NCBI GenBank assembly: GCA_964626565.1
Contig: CAZVFX010000007.1
Span: 30,598-94,597 of the forward strand
Length of the DNA stretch: 64,000 bases
From: CAZVFX01 sp964626565
GTDB lineage: Bacteria; Myxococcota_A; UBA9042; CAIXZC01
Direction: 5' to 3'
The notes beneath the pieces are model-generated. The model ran no database searches, was not told where the DNA came from, and was given only the letters and a program-made list of their open reading frames with translations. A program made the position numbers and the translations under genes. This document shows, piece after piece, positions 1-8,830 of this stretch; position 1 is the first letter of the stretch; each line of letters opens with the position of its first letter.

Positions 1-2891
1 TCTGCGACGATGACGACGATAACGACGGCGTCAAGGACCCGGTGGACAACTGCAAGTTCATCGCCAATCCGGGCCAGAAGGACGCAGACGCAGACGGCAT
101 GGGCGACGCGTGCGATATCGACGATGATAATGACGGTGTTCCCGATGACGGTGACGAATCGGGAGAGGCAGGGGACTCACCCTGCACACCCGACGAATTC
201 GAAGGGTGCGATGACAATTGCCCACTCACCTTCAATCCGCTGCAAGCGGACAATGAGTTGGACGGTCTGGGCGACGAGTGCGATGAGGACGACGACAACG
301 ATGGCGCCCCCGATCTGCTGGATTGTGAACCCACCGATCCGGCAGTATTCCCGGACAACGAAGAGGTGTGCAACGGCATAGATGACAACTGTGACGGGCT
401 GGCGGATCCGGCCGAATCCACCGGCTGCCAGGAATTCCACATCGATGTTGACGGTGATGATTTCGGATTCACCGGACTCACCCAGTGCGTCTGCGGAGAT
501 GAGGGGAGTCCTCCCTTCACCGCCATTGCAGGAGGAGACTGCAACGACTCCAATCCCGACATTCACCCTCTGGCGGAGGAAATCTGCAACAGCGTGGATG
601 ACAACTGTGACGAGGACATCGACAACGAAGGCGCGCTCGGTTGCGAGGTGCGCTATAAAGACTCGGACGAAGACCTCTACGGAGTGTTCGCAGACAAGAA
701 GTGCGTGTGTGGAGCCAAGGGAGAATACTCTGCGTCCGAGGCTGGAGATTGCGACGACAACGACCCCGCGGTCCACCCGGGCGCGAGTGAGTTCTGCAAC
801 GGCAAGGACGACAACTGCGACTACAGCACCGACGAGGAAGGCACGTTGGGCTGCAATGACTACTACCTTGACAAGGACAAGGACGATTGGGGCATCGACG
901 GACTGAGCAAGTGCCTCTGCGCACCGTATTCGTCGTTCTCCGCCGCGTTTGCCGGCGACTGCGACGACGGCGACGACGAGATCTTCCCCGGAATGGACGA
1001 AATCTGCGACGGCAAGGACAACAACTGCAACAGCAGCATCGACGAGGAGGATGCCTCCGGTTGCCAGGATTACTTCGAGGACTTTGACGGCGACGGATTT
1101 GGCAATGCGGCTAACTCGAAGTGCCTTTGCTCGCCCAAGGATACTTACACCACCCAAAACGGTGCCGACTGCGATGACACCAACAAGTTCATCAACGTCG
1201 GGAGCGCGGAAACCTGTAACGGGCTGGACGACGACTGCGACGGCACCATCGACAACAACACCAACGATTGCGAGGTGTATTTCTACGACGGCGATCAGGA
1301 CGGGTTCGGACTGACGGAAGACACCATGTGTATGTGCCAGCCGGGACAGGGCTACACAGCCACCATCGGTGGGGACTGTGCCGACAACCTGTTTGCCATG
1401 CACCCCGGGGCCACGGAACTGTGCAACAACGAGGACGACGACTGTAACGGCACGGTTGACGATGAAGATGCCAACGGTTGCGCCAACTTCTACGAAGACG
1501 CAGACCAGGACGGCTATGGCAACAGTTTCAAGGCCAAGTGCCTGTGCGCACCGCACCTCTCCTACTCCACAGTGCAGGGCGCCGATTGCAACGATCTGAA
1601 CCCCCAGGCCAACCCCGGGATGGATGAACTTTGCGACGGCTTCGACAACAACTGCAACAACCAGACGGACGAAGATGGAGCTGACGGCTGCATCGTCTAT
1701 TTCAAGGATGAGGACGGCGACGGCTTCGGCGTAACGGTCGCCCAGAAATGCACCTGCGCCCCTTCGGGGATCTACAGCGCCACGCTTGGCGGTGATTGCA
1801 ACGACCAGAGCTTCATTATCAATCCGGGCATTGTCGAGGAGTGCGACGGCGTCGACAATAACTGCATTGGAGGGGTTGACGAGGGTTTCCCGGACAATGA
1901 CGGTGACGGGATAAAGGACTGCCTCGACCAGGACAAGGACGGCGACGGAGACCCGTTTGGCCAGGATTGCGACGATGAGGACCCGACGGTGAGCCACTTC
2001 GCCCAGGAAAAATGCAACAACAAGGACGACAACTGCAACGGCTCCATTGATGAGGAAAACGCGCTGGGATGCCAGACCTATTTCTACGACGGCGACCAGG
2101 ATGGCTACGGCCAGTCATCCAACAGCAAATGTATGTGCGACGGAGAAGCCCAGTATTCGACCACCCAGGGGCTGGATTGCGACGACACCAAGGCATTCGT
2201 GTTTCCCGGCGCAGTGGAGCAGTGCAACGGCGTGGACGACAACTGCAACAACTCCGTGGACGAAGGAAACCCGGTGAGCATGTGCGGTTCGGTGGACCAC
2301 GGCTCCGGTCTGTGCGTCGACGGGGAGTGCAAGATCGGCCAGTGCGAACTCCACTACTACGATCTTGACAACGCCTTTGATACGGGCTGCGAGTGCGGTA
2401 CCGATGATGTCGATCTGCAGGGAATCGGCAACGTGTGCACCATGGCCTACGACCTGGGCGAACTTCCGGACTCCGGCTCCCAGAAGTCGGTTGACGGCAA
2501 CCTGGTGCCGGGAGAGGATGAAGACTGGTACTCGTTCGGCGCACCTGATTCGCCCGACACGACATGCAACACGTACAGCCCCAAGATCGAGTTCACCAAG
2601 GGGTCGTCGTTCTTCCGCTTCGAAGTGTACCGCGACGGCTGCGACTCGGTTGACGACCTGGTTTGCCAGGACGCCGACACCTACGAATGGACGGTAAACT
2701 TCTACACCGGCGATGCGGGGGAATGCCCGTGCACCAACGAAATGGGACCGGGGGGAACCGACCACTATTCGGTTCCCGGAGCCCACTTCTGCTCCCCGCA
2801 CGGAGCCAACTACTTTGTGAAGGTGATGCGAAAACCCGGCGTCGCAGCCAACTGCTACCCATATACGCTCCGAGTCAGCAACGGCATGTAG
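1..2891 (+). CDS. MopE-like Cys-rich metal-binding-motif protein, 5' partial
   Basis: The reading frame is open from base 3, so the true start lies upstream of the window. The visible part begins with thrombospondin type-3-like Asp-rich calcium repeats (DDDDDNDG, CDIDDDNDG). It continues with about ten copies, by hand count, of a unit of roughly 67 residues centred on CNGxDDNCDGxxDE, each followed by an aromatic and acidic DxDGDGFG-type segment and a CxC pair. This is the putative metal-binding motif of MopE-like surface proteins. The last 200 residues lack the repeat and resemble a beta-rich PPC-type domain (DEDWYSF). It is probably a secreted or surface calcium-binding or adhesion protein; the export signal is outside the window. 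It ends with TAG just before the nifU promoter. Confidence 0.85.
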   Translation, partial: CDDDDDNDGVKDPVDNCKFIANPGQKDADADGMGDACDIDDDNDGVPDDGDESGEAGDSPCTPDEFEGCDDNCPLTFNPLQADNELDGLGDECDEDDDNDGAPDLLDCEPTDPAVFPDNEEVCNGIDDNCDGLADPAESTGCQEFHIDVDGDDFGFTGLTQCVCGDEGSPPFTAIAGGDCNDSNPDIHPLAEEICNSVDDNCDEDIDNEGALGCEVRYKDSDEDLYGVFADKKCVCGAKGEYSASEAGDCDDNDPAVHPGASEFCNGKDDNCDYSTDEEGTLGCNDYYLDKDKDDWGIDGLSKCLCAPYSSFSAAFAGDCDDGDDEIFPGMDEICDGKDNNCNSSIDEEDASGCQDYFEDFDGDGFGNAANSKCLCSPKDTYTTQNGADCDDTNKFINVGSAETCNGLDDDCDGTIDNNTNDCEVYFYDGDQDGFGLTEDTMCMCQPGQGYTATIGGDCADNLFAMHPGATELCNNEDDDCNGTVDDEDANGCANFYEDADQDGYGNSFKAKCLCAPHLSYSTVQGADCNDLNPQANPGMDELCDGFDNNCNNQTDEDGADGCIVYFKDEDGDGFGVTVAQKCTCAPSGIYSATLGGDCNDQSFIINPGIVEECDGVDNNCIGGVDEGFPDNDGDGIKDCLDQDKDGDGDPFGQDCDDEDPTVSHFAQEKCNNKDDNCNGSIDEENALGCQTYFYDGDQDGYGQSSNSKCMCDGEAQYSTTQGLDCDDTKAFVFPGAVEQCNGVDDNCNNSVDEGNPVSMCGSVDHGSGLCVDGECKIGQCELHYYDLDNAFDTGCECGTDDVDLQGIGNVCTMAYDLGELPDSGSQKSVDGNLVPGEDEDWYSFGAPDSPDTTCNTYSPKIEFTKGSSFFRFEVYRDGCDSVDDLVCQDADTYEWTVNFYTGDAGECPCTNEMGPGGTDHYSVPGAHFCSPHGANYFVKVMRKPGVAANCYPYTLRVSNGM

Positions 2892-2897
2892 ACAACC

Positions 2898-2926
2898 TTG
2901 ACATGCCTTCCAGTTCTCCCTAAGTT
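2898..2926 (+). promoter_or_regulatory. Predicted sigma70 promoter for nifU-nifS
   Basis: A perfect -35 hexamer TTGACA (2898-2903) is followed after 17 bases by TAAGTT (2921-2926). It lies in the 64-base gap between the MopE-like stop and the nifU ATG, giving a predicted 5' leader of about 23 bases. No obvious IscR-like palindrome was seen. Confidence 0.55.
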
Positions 2927-2955
2927 ATGCTCGTGTAATCGAGCGGAGGAAGGTC

Positions 2956-3912
2956 ATGGCCTGGGAGTACAGCGAAAAAACGATGAAACTGTTCATGGAT
3001 GCGGTGCACGGCAAGCCCGGCACCCATCTCGGCGAAATTGAAGAGCCGGACGGCGTCGGTGAGCACGGCTCCATCGCTTGCGGCGATGCGCTGCGGTTTA
3101 CGTTCCGGGTCGACCGTCACCCCACCGACGCGACCCTGGACAAGATCACTGAGGCGAAGTACCTGACCTTCGGCTGCACCTCGGCCATCGCTTCGTCGGA
3201 GGCGTTGTGCACGATCATCGAAGAAGGCGGCTACACTCCGTTGGAGGCGCTGCAGGTCACCAACGAAGACATCGTCAAGTTTCTTGAAGGCTTGCCCTCA
3301 CAGAAGATTCACTGCTCCGTCATGGGCGCTGAGGCCCTCGAAGCCGCGGTCTTCAACTGGGCGCAGCGCCGTGAAGTGGACCTCGCCAAACTGGGCATCG
3401 ATTTCTCCTCGGACGAACAGGAAGAGGGGCGCGTCGTCTGCAAGTGCTTTTCCATCAGCGAGCCGTACCTGAAGCGAAAGATCAAGGAGTTGAACCTACG
3501 TACCATTCCGGACATCACCGCGGCGATCAAAGCCGGCGGAGCCTGTACGTCGTGCCACCACGCGCCCGGAGGGTTGCAGGACATTCTGGACGAGACCTGG
3601 GGAAGGGACGAAGGGGCCGTGCGTGAGACACCGGCCGCGCCGACGGGTGCAACCGATGGAGAAGGTAGAGCGAGCCTGTCCCCCTATCAGTTTGCGAAAC
3701 AGGTTGAGCAGGTTGTCGACGTTTACGTTCGACCCATGCTGCAAAGAGACCAGGGCGACATCGACATCGTGGACATCAAGGACCAACTCGTCTACTGCCA
3801 CTTGAAGGGAGCCTGCGCAGGCTGCGTGGGTGCCGGAATGACCCTGAAGATGATGGTCGAGCAAACCCTCAAGGATCGGGTGGACGAAAGGATCAAGGTG
3901 ATAGCTGTCTGA
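2956..3912 (+). CDS. nifU: NifU, three-domain Fe-S cluster assembly scaffold
   Basis: This 318-residue protein has the full NifU layout. The N-terminal IscU-like domain carries scaffold cysteines C42 (ACGDA), C74 and C120. The central BFD-like [2Fe-2S] domain has C162-x-C164 and C197-x2-C200. The C-terminal Nfu-type domain has C287-x2-C290 in GACAGC. It receives sulfur from NifS and builds clusters for transfer to apoproteins in the cytoplasm. The ATG at 2956 follows a GGAGGAAGG ribosome site. Its TGA overlaps the nifS ATG (TGATG), indicating translational coupling. No nitrogenase genes are present nearby, so it probably serves general Fe-S assembly, as the NIF system does in epsilonproteobacteria and some deltaproteobacteria. 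Confidence 0.95.
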   Translation: MAWEYSEKTMKLFMDAVHGKPGTHLGEIEEPDGVGEHGSIACGDALRFTFRVDRHPTDATLDKITEAKYLTFGCTSAIASSEALCTIIEEGGYTPLEALQVTNEDIVKFLEGLPSQKIHCSVMGAEALEAAVFNWAQRREVDLAKLGIDFSSDEQEEGRVVCKCFSISEPYLKRKIKELNLRTIPDITAAIKAGGACTSCHHAPGGLQDILDETWGRDEGAVRETPAAPTGATDGEGRASLSPYQFAKQVEQVVDVYVRPMLQRDQGDIDIVDIKDQLVYCHLKGACAGCVGAGMTLKMMVEQTLKDRVDERIKVIAV

Positions 3913-5117
3913 TGAAGACCATCTATCTCGACAACAACGCCACCACCTCCGTCGCGCCGGAAGTGGTGGAAGCGTTGATGCCTTTTCTGACCACGCAGTA
4001 CTTCAACCCGAGCTCCATGTACGAGGTTGCTCGAAAACCTTCCGACGCGATTGAAGCGGCGCGGCAGGAGATCGCCCGTTTCCTGGGAGCCGGAGCGCCG
4101 GGCCAGATTCTGTTCACCTCATGCGCCACGGAGAGCAACAACGCCGCCATCTTCGGCGCGCTGCGTGCCAATCCCGGCCGCCGCCACATGATCACCTCCG
4201 CGGTGGAGCATCCTGCGGTGCTGGAAGTGGCCAAGCAGTTGGAGAGGGAAGGCTACGAGATCACCTATTTGCCCGTCGACCAGAATGGCAAGCTGGCGAT
4301 GCGCGACTTCATTCGTGCGCTAAGACCCGACACCGGGCTCATTTCCATCATGCACGCCAACAACGAAACCGGTGTCATCTTTCCGGTGGACGAGTTAGCC
4401 AGGGTGGCCAAGGAAACCGACCCCGCCATAGTGTTCCACACCGACGCGACCCAGACGGTGGGAAAGCTCCCCATCAACCTGCGGGGGACCTTTCGGCACG
4501 TGGACTTGCTCTCGTTTTCAGGGCACAAGCTCCACGGCCCCAAGGGGATCGGCGCCCTGTTCGTGCGTCGGGCCACCCCGTGGCGCCCTTTCCTTATCGG
4601 CGGACACCAGGAGAACGGCCGGCGGGGCGGCACTGAAAACGTCCCTTACATTGCGGCCCTGGCGAAAGCCTGCACTATCGCCGGAGAACAGGTTGAAGCA
4701 GAAGAGCAGGTGCGGGCGCTCAGAGATCGGCTGGAGACCGCGCTGCTGGAGAAGATCCCGTACCTGGAAGTCAACGGACGCAACGCGCCGCGACTGCCCA
4801 ATACCCTCAACGTGGCGTGCCACTACATCGAGGGAGAGGGGATCCTCTACCGGCTCGGCGAGCACGGCATATGCGCGTCCAGCGGATCGGCTTGCACCTC
4901 CGGCTCATTGGAGCCGTCGCACGTTCTGAGAGCCATGGGCGTCCCGTTTACCGCGGTCCACGGCTCGGTGCGCTTCAGCCTGAGCCGCTACAACACTGAA
5001 AAAGAGATCGAAAAGGTGATCGAGGTCTTCCCCGAAATAGTCGCCAGCCTCCGCAAGATCTCTCCCTACTGGGACAACTTGACGAACAGCCCCCGAACCG
5101 ACATCGGCGGACTGTAG
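3912..5117 (+). CDS. nifS: NifS, class I cysteine desulfurase
   Basis: This 401-residue PLP enzyme takes sulfur from L-cysteine as an enzyme persulfide and passes it to the adjacent NifU. The N-terminus YLDNNATT is typical of the family. The PLP-binding lysine is K206 in SFSGHKLHGPKG, and the catalytic loop cysteine is C328 in ASSGSACTSG. The region ATESNN and the HTDATQ motif before the lysine are also conserved. Length is normal for NifS/IscS. The ATG overlaps the nifU stop by one base, so the pair is one operon and the only Fe-S genes in the window. NifS and IscS cannot be fully separated by sequence; the NifU partner favours NifS. Confidence 0.95.
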   Translation: MKTIYLDNNATTSVAPEVVEALMPFLTTQYFNPSSMYEVARKPSDAIEAARQEIARFLGAGAPGQILFTSCATESNNAAIFGALRANPGRRHMITSAVEHPAVLEVAKQLEREGYEITYLPVDQNGKLAMRDFIRALRPDTGLISIMHANNETGVIFPVDELARVAKETDPAIVFHTDATQTVGKLPINLRGTFRHVDLLSFSGHKLHGPKGIGALFVRRATPWRPFLIGGHQENGRRGGTENVPYIAALAKACTIAGEQVEAEEQVRALRDRLETALLEKIPYLEVNGRNAPRLPNTLNVACHYIEGEGILYRLGEHGICASSGSACTSGSLEPSHVLRAMGVPFTAVHGSVRFSLSRYNTEKEIEKVIEVFPEIVASLRKISPYWDNLTNSPRTDIGGL

Positions 5118-5127
5118 CAGGTCGACG

Positions 5128-5136
5128 CCCCCCCCC
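5128..5136 (+). repeat. C9 homopolymer tract between nifS and the next gene
   Basis: Nine consecutive C residues lie 10 bases after the nifS stop. They abut a possible weak promoter, TTGAAC (5137-5142) then 16 bases then TAGTTT (5159-5164), upstream of the NmrA-like gene. The promoter is a low-confidence reading. The remaining 5165-5246 shows nothing else clear. Confidence 0.5.
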
Positions 5137-5246
5137 TTGAACATCCGCACCCGGTTGTTAGTTTTTCTCACCGGACGCTCGGGTGACGCCCGGAAGAACG
5201 TTGCCGGAGAGCTTCGGAAGGACAACAGGACGAAAGAGGTGCAGCC

Positions 5247-6107
5247 ATGATACTTGTCATTGGAGGAACCGGTACCACCGGTAAAGAAACACTAAGGCAG
5301 CTTCGTCATGCGGGAGCGGAGGTTAGGGCTCTGGTGAGAAGCGAAGAGAAGGTCGAATCGATTAAGGGGTACATTACCGAGTACGTCGTGGGAGACCTGA
5401 ACAGCCGCGCTTCGGTGAAAGCCGCGCTGGAGGGAGTGCATCATGTGTTCCTGGTATCGCCGGCGGAGCCGCTCATGGCCGAATTGCATTCCCACGTCGT
5501 TGACGAAGCCCGGGGGCCAAATCCACCTCACATTGTGAGGCTTTCGGCCCTTGGAGCCGACGCCGACTCGGAAGTAACCCTGGCCAAATGGCACGGGGAC
5601 GCTGATCGCTTCCTGGAGCATTCGGGAGTCCCCTACACCATCCTGCGACCGCACTTCTTCATGCAGAACTTCGTCTCCATGCTGAATCCGGCCGCAAACG
5701 ACTCGAGAGCTTTCTACGCTCCCATGCGGGACGGCAGAATCAGCCTGGTGGACGTGAGGGACATTGCGTCCGTGGCGGTCAAGACGCTCATGGAACCCGG
5801 GCACATGGGGAAAACCTATGACATCACCGGGCCCTTCGCACTGTCGTGCACCGAGATGGCGAATGTCCTCACCGAGTCGCTGCGCATGCCGGTGGCGTAT
5901 GTGGATGTCCCACCCGCCGAAGCGGTCAAAGGGTTCGTGAATGCCGGCTACCCCGAGTACCTGGCCGAGCCCCTGGTGGAGTTGTACGGCGTCTTCGCCG
6001 CGGGATATGCAGAGCAGGCAACCGACACCATCTACTCGGTCACCGGCGAGCCGGCCCGGACCTTCTCCGACTTTGTCAGGGACTACGCCGGAATACTAGC
6101 GGGTTGA
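5247..6107 (+). CDS. NmrA-like NAD(P)-binding atypical SDR oxidoreductase
   Basis: This 286-residue protein begins with the dinucleotide-binding motif GGTGTTG (residues 6-12) at the end of the first beta strand, as in NmrA/TMR-like atypical short-chain dehydrogenases. The PYTILRPHFFMQNF segment near residue 133 is typical of this family (compare azoreductase- and QOR2-like proteins). It probably binds NAD(P)H in the cytoplasm and either reduces a quinone or other small electrophile or acts as a redox sensor; the substrate cannot be read from sequence. The ATG follows an AAAGAGG site. Its last codons overlap the convergent esterase gene by 12 bases. Confidence 0.8.
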   Translation: MILVIGGTGTTGKETLRQLRHAGAEVRALVRSEEKVESIKGYITEYVVGDLNSRASVKAALEGVHHVFLVSPAEPLMAELHSHVVDEARGPNPPHIVRLSALGADADSEVTLAKWHGDADRFLEHSGVPYTILRPHFFMQNFVSMLNPAANDSRAFYAPMRDGRISLVDVRDIASVAVKTLMEPGHMGKTYDITGPFALSCTEMANVLTESLRMPVAYVDVPPAEAVKGFVNAGYPEYLAEPLVELYGVFAAGYAEQATDTIYSVTGEPARTFSDFVRDYAGILAG

Positions 6108-6761
6108 GTCCGCCAGCAAAAAGGTGCGGGAAAGCTCCCACACTTCGTCCAGCCGCTCACCCAGTGAATGGTCACCGCCCCGGATCGGGGCCAACCGGGA
6201 GTTGGGGTGACGGGCAGACCAGTCGACGCTACGCTGAAAGGGAACCACTTCGTCGGCGTCACCATGAACGATGAGCACCGGATGGGGGACAGTGAGTTTG
6301 TCGTAGTCGTAAGTCGCAGAGTCTTCCACCAACTGATAGCCCAACCGGTGGATGCGGTTGTCGGAGTAGTGGAGCATTTCGAGGTAGCCGGTTTCCTTCC
6401 ACCCTTCCATGGTAGTGCCCGTCAACGCAGGCAGACCGTGGCCTAAGAAACGAGTGGTGGGGGCGATAAGCAGCAGTCGCGCAACTGCATCGGGGTTGGC
6501 TTGTGCGTAGAGCAACGAGATGAGTCCGCCGAAGGAAGACCCGATGAACACCACCTGGCCCGATGGCTGGAGTTGGTCAAGGAAAGCTCCCACCGCCTCC
6601 ACCTGTGCTGTGATGGTGAGCCCCTCGAAACTGGGAACATTGAGTTCGGGAGCGTGTATTTCCACCCCGGAAGGAGCACACTTCCGTTGCAGAAAACGAC
6701 GCTTATTGGAGCCTGGACTGGAGCATAATCCGTGCAGATAGATGTAGGTATGGTCAGACAT
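6096..6761 (-). CDS. YqiA/YcfP-like alpha/beta-hydrolase esterase
   Basis: This 221-residue serine hydrolase has the nucleophile elbow GSSFGG, a late Asp in HGDADEVVP and the final His in GGDHSLGE, making a complete catalytic triad. The N-terminal YLHGLCSSPGSNK oxyanion region matches the small YqiA-type esterases. It is likely a cytoplasmic carboxylesterase of unknown physiological substrate. The chosen ATG at 6761 has an AGGAG ribosome site five bases upstream; a longer frame to 6797 lacks one. It is transcribed divergently from pckG and converges on the NmrA-like gene with a 12-base overlap. Confidence 0.82.
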   Translation of the reverse strand: MSDHTYIYLHGLCSSPGSNKRRFLQRKCAPSGVEIHAPELNVPSFEGLTITAQVEAVGAFLDQLQPSGQVVFIGSSFGGLISLLYAQANPDAVARLLLIAPTTRFLGHGLPALTGTTMEGWKETGYLEMLHYSDNRIHRLGYQLVEDSATYDYDKLTVPHPVLIVHGDADEVVPFQRSVDWSARHPNSRLAPIRGGDHSLGERLDEVWELSRTFLLADSTR

Positions 6762-6800
6762 TTTTCTCCTCGAAAAAGGGCGTCGCGATTGTCGCATACC

Positions 6801-6830
6801 GTTGCAGTCAGTGCAACACGATGCTATGTT
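6801..6830 (+). promoter_or_regulatory. pckG promoter with overlapping 17-bp palindrome
   Basis: TTGCAG (6802-6807), 17 bases, then TATGTT (6825-6830) form a good sigma70 promoter in the divergent gap upstream of pckG. The -35 hexamer lies inside a perfect inverted repeat, GTTGCA-N5-TGCAAC (6801-6817), a plausible repressor operator. The regulator is unknown. Confidence 0.5.
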
Positions 6831-6876
6831 ACGCAGACTCTGTTCTTTTAATAACTAAGTGAAGAGGAGTATGAAC

Positions 6877-8763
6877 GTGAGTACCGAAACACTGCTAAAA
6901 ACCAAAATGAGTGAGGAAAGCTGGGGCAAGCTGGTCGCCCTGGACAACCCGCGCCTGGTGGCTTTCATAGGCGAATTCGTGGAGTTGTGCGAACCTGACA
7001 CGGTCTACATGTGCGATGACAGCGACGAAGATGCCGCCTACGTCAGAGGCCAGGCCGTGGAGAGGGGTGAGGAAATCCCCCTGGCCAAAGAAGGACAGAC
7101 GATGCACTACGACAGCTACGGCGACCAGGCCAGGGACAAGGTCAACACCCGGTTCCTCGTGCCGAAGGAGAAGCTGGCCGCCATGGGTCACTTGAATTCG
7201 GTGGAGCACGAGGAAGGCACTGCCGAGATCCGCGGAATAGCGAAAGGGAACATGCGAGGCAAACCGGCAGTGGTCAAGCTGTTCACCGAAGGCCCGACCA
7301 ACAGCCCGTTCTCCCGGGCCTGCGCACAGATTACCGACTCCTGGTACGTAGCCCATTCGGAAGACATGCTGTACCGACGCGGATACGAACATTTCCGCAC
7401 CATGGAGGCCAAAGGCGACTTCTACCGTTTTGTGCACAGCGCAGGCACCCTGGATGAACGTGGCTGCTCCGTGAACCTCGACCGCCGGCGCATTTACATG
7501 GATTGCGAAAACATGATCGTCTACTCCATGAACGCACAGTATGCTGGCAACGCCGTGGGCCTCAAAAAGCACGCCATGCGCCTGGCGATCCGCGAGTCGG
7601 GAGAACAGGGCTGGCTGTGCGAGCACATGTTCATCATGGCCTGCGTCAACCGGGAGAAGAACCGGGACACCTACTTCTGCGGTGCTTTCCCTTCGGCTTG
7701 CGGCAAGACCTCCACCGCCATGCTGCCCGGAGAAAAGGTGGTGGGTGACGACATCGCCTATTTCCGCAACATCGATGGGGAGTTCCGAGCAGTCAACGTG
7801 GAGAACGGCATTTTCGGGATCATCAAGGATGTGAGCGAAAAGGACGACCCGGTAATCTACGACACTCTCATGACGCCGCAGGAGACCATCTTCTCCAATG
7901 TACTGACGGGCGAAGACAACGAACCGTACTGGCTGGGCATGGGAGTAGAGACGCCAAAAACCGGCGCCAACCACTCAGGACCCGGCTGGTTCGAGGGTAA
8001 GAAAGACGCCAACGGCAAAGAGATCACGCTGGCCCACAGCAACGCCCGCTACACTCTGCGCCTCGACTACCTGGAAAACGTCGATCCGGCCTGCAACGAT
8101 CGGTTGGGCGTCGAGGTCGGGGGCCTGATCTACGGCGGACGAGACAGCGACACCTGCGTACCGGTAGAGGAGGCGCTCGGCTGGGAAGACGGCATCATCA
8201 TGAAGGCATGTGCGCTGGAGTCGGAAACAACCTCAGCCACCCTGGGCCAGGAGGGAGTTCGAGTCGCCCAGCCCATGGCAAACCTGGACTTCGTGAGCTA
8301 CCCCATCGGCGAATACATCCTCAACAACCTCAAGTTCGTGAAGGGGATCCGGAAAGTGCCCCGCATCTACTCCGTCAACTACTTCCTGAAGGATGCAGCC
8401 GGAGGCTACGCAACGAGCATGCTTGCCAAGCGAATCTGGCTGCAGTGGGCGGAACGGCGGGTGCACGACGACGTAGAAGCGTACCGGACTCCCACCGGGC
8501 TCATCCCCAAATACGAAGACCTCGCTCCCCTCTTCAAGGAACTTCTCGGTGAGGAGTACACCGAGGAACAGTACCTCTACCAGTTCACTTTCCGCTGCGA
8601 CAAATGGATTGAAAAGATCGACCGGGTCGCGGCCTGGTATCGGGAAAAGGTAGTGGACTGCCCCGACCTGCTCTACCAGCGCTGGGAAGAGAAGAAACAG
8701 CAGATCCTGGCAGCCAAGGCCAGGTACGGTGCGGAAATTCTGCCCGGGAACTACAAAGGATAG
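6877..8763 (+). CDS. pckG: Phosphoenolpyruvate carboxykinase, GTP-dependent
   Basis: It converts oxaloacetate and GTP to phosphoenolpyruvate, CO2 and GDP, the entry step of gluconeogenesis, in the cytoplasm. The nucleotide-binding motif FPSACGKTSTAML is the GTP-class kinase-1 loop, with the reactive cysteine of that class. The metal/PEP region GDDIAYFR and the downstream NARYTLRLDYLENVDP also fit. At about 628 residues it has the normal length for the GTP class; the ATP class is shorter and has a different P-loop. I chose the GTG at 6877, seven bases after GAGGAG. An ATG at 6871 is only one base from that site, and a GTG at 6859 precedes it. Confidence 0.95.
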   Translation: MSTETLLKTKMSEESWGKLVALDNPRLVAFIGEFVELCEPDTVYMCDDSDEDAAYVRGQAVERGEEIPLAKEGQTMHYDSYGDQARDKVNTRFLVPKEKLAAMGHLNSVEHEEGTAEIRGIAKGNMRGKPAVVKLFTEGPTNSPFSRACAQITDSWYVAHSEDMLYRRGYEHFRTMEAKGDFYRFVHSAGTLDERGCSVNLDRRRIYMDCENMIVYSMNAQYAGNAVGLKKHAMRLAIRESGEQGWLCEHMFIMACVNREKNRDTYFCGAFPSACGKTSTAMLPGEKVVGDDIAYFRNIDGEFRAVNVENGIFGIIKDVSEKDDPVIYDTLMTPQETIFSNVLTGEDNEPYWLGMGVETPKTGANHSGPGWFEGKKDANGKEITLAHSNARYTLRLDYLENVDPACNDRLGVEVGGLIYGGRDSDTCVPVEEALGWEDGIIMKACALESETTSATLGQEGVRVAQPMANLDFVSYPIGEYILNNLKFVKGIRKVPRIYSVNYFLKDAAGGYATSMLAKRIWLQWAERRVHDDVEAYRTPTGLIPKYEDLAPLFKELLGEEYTEEQYLYQFTFRCDKWIEKIDRVAAWYREKVVDCPDLLYQRWEEKKQQILAAKARYGAEILPGNYKG

Positions 8764-8778
8764 TCTTCGTTTCTCGTT

Positions 8779-8830
8779 CGACCCTGACCCCGGACCCTGA
8801 CCCTGGACCCTGACCCTGGACCCTGACCCT
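8779..8830 (+). repeat. Four tandem copies of a 13-bp repeat
   Basis: The unit GGACCCTGACCCT occurs four times with minor change in the first copy. It fills the gap between the convergent pckG and nadB genes and touches the nadB stop codon. It looks like a small VNTR. No terminator hairpin was recognised here. Confidence 0.75.

Noticed and set aside
177..1997. Minus-strand 606-codon frame opposite the MopE-like gene
   Set aside because: Antisense shadow of the repeated Cys/Asp codons, Val/Ala-rich with no domain.
2956..5117. Nitrogen fixation locus
   Set aside because: Only nifU and nifS are present; neither proves nitrogen fixation.
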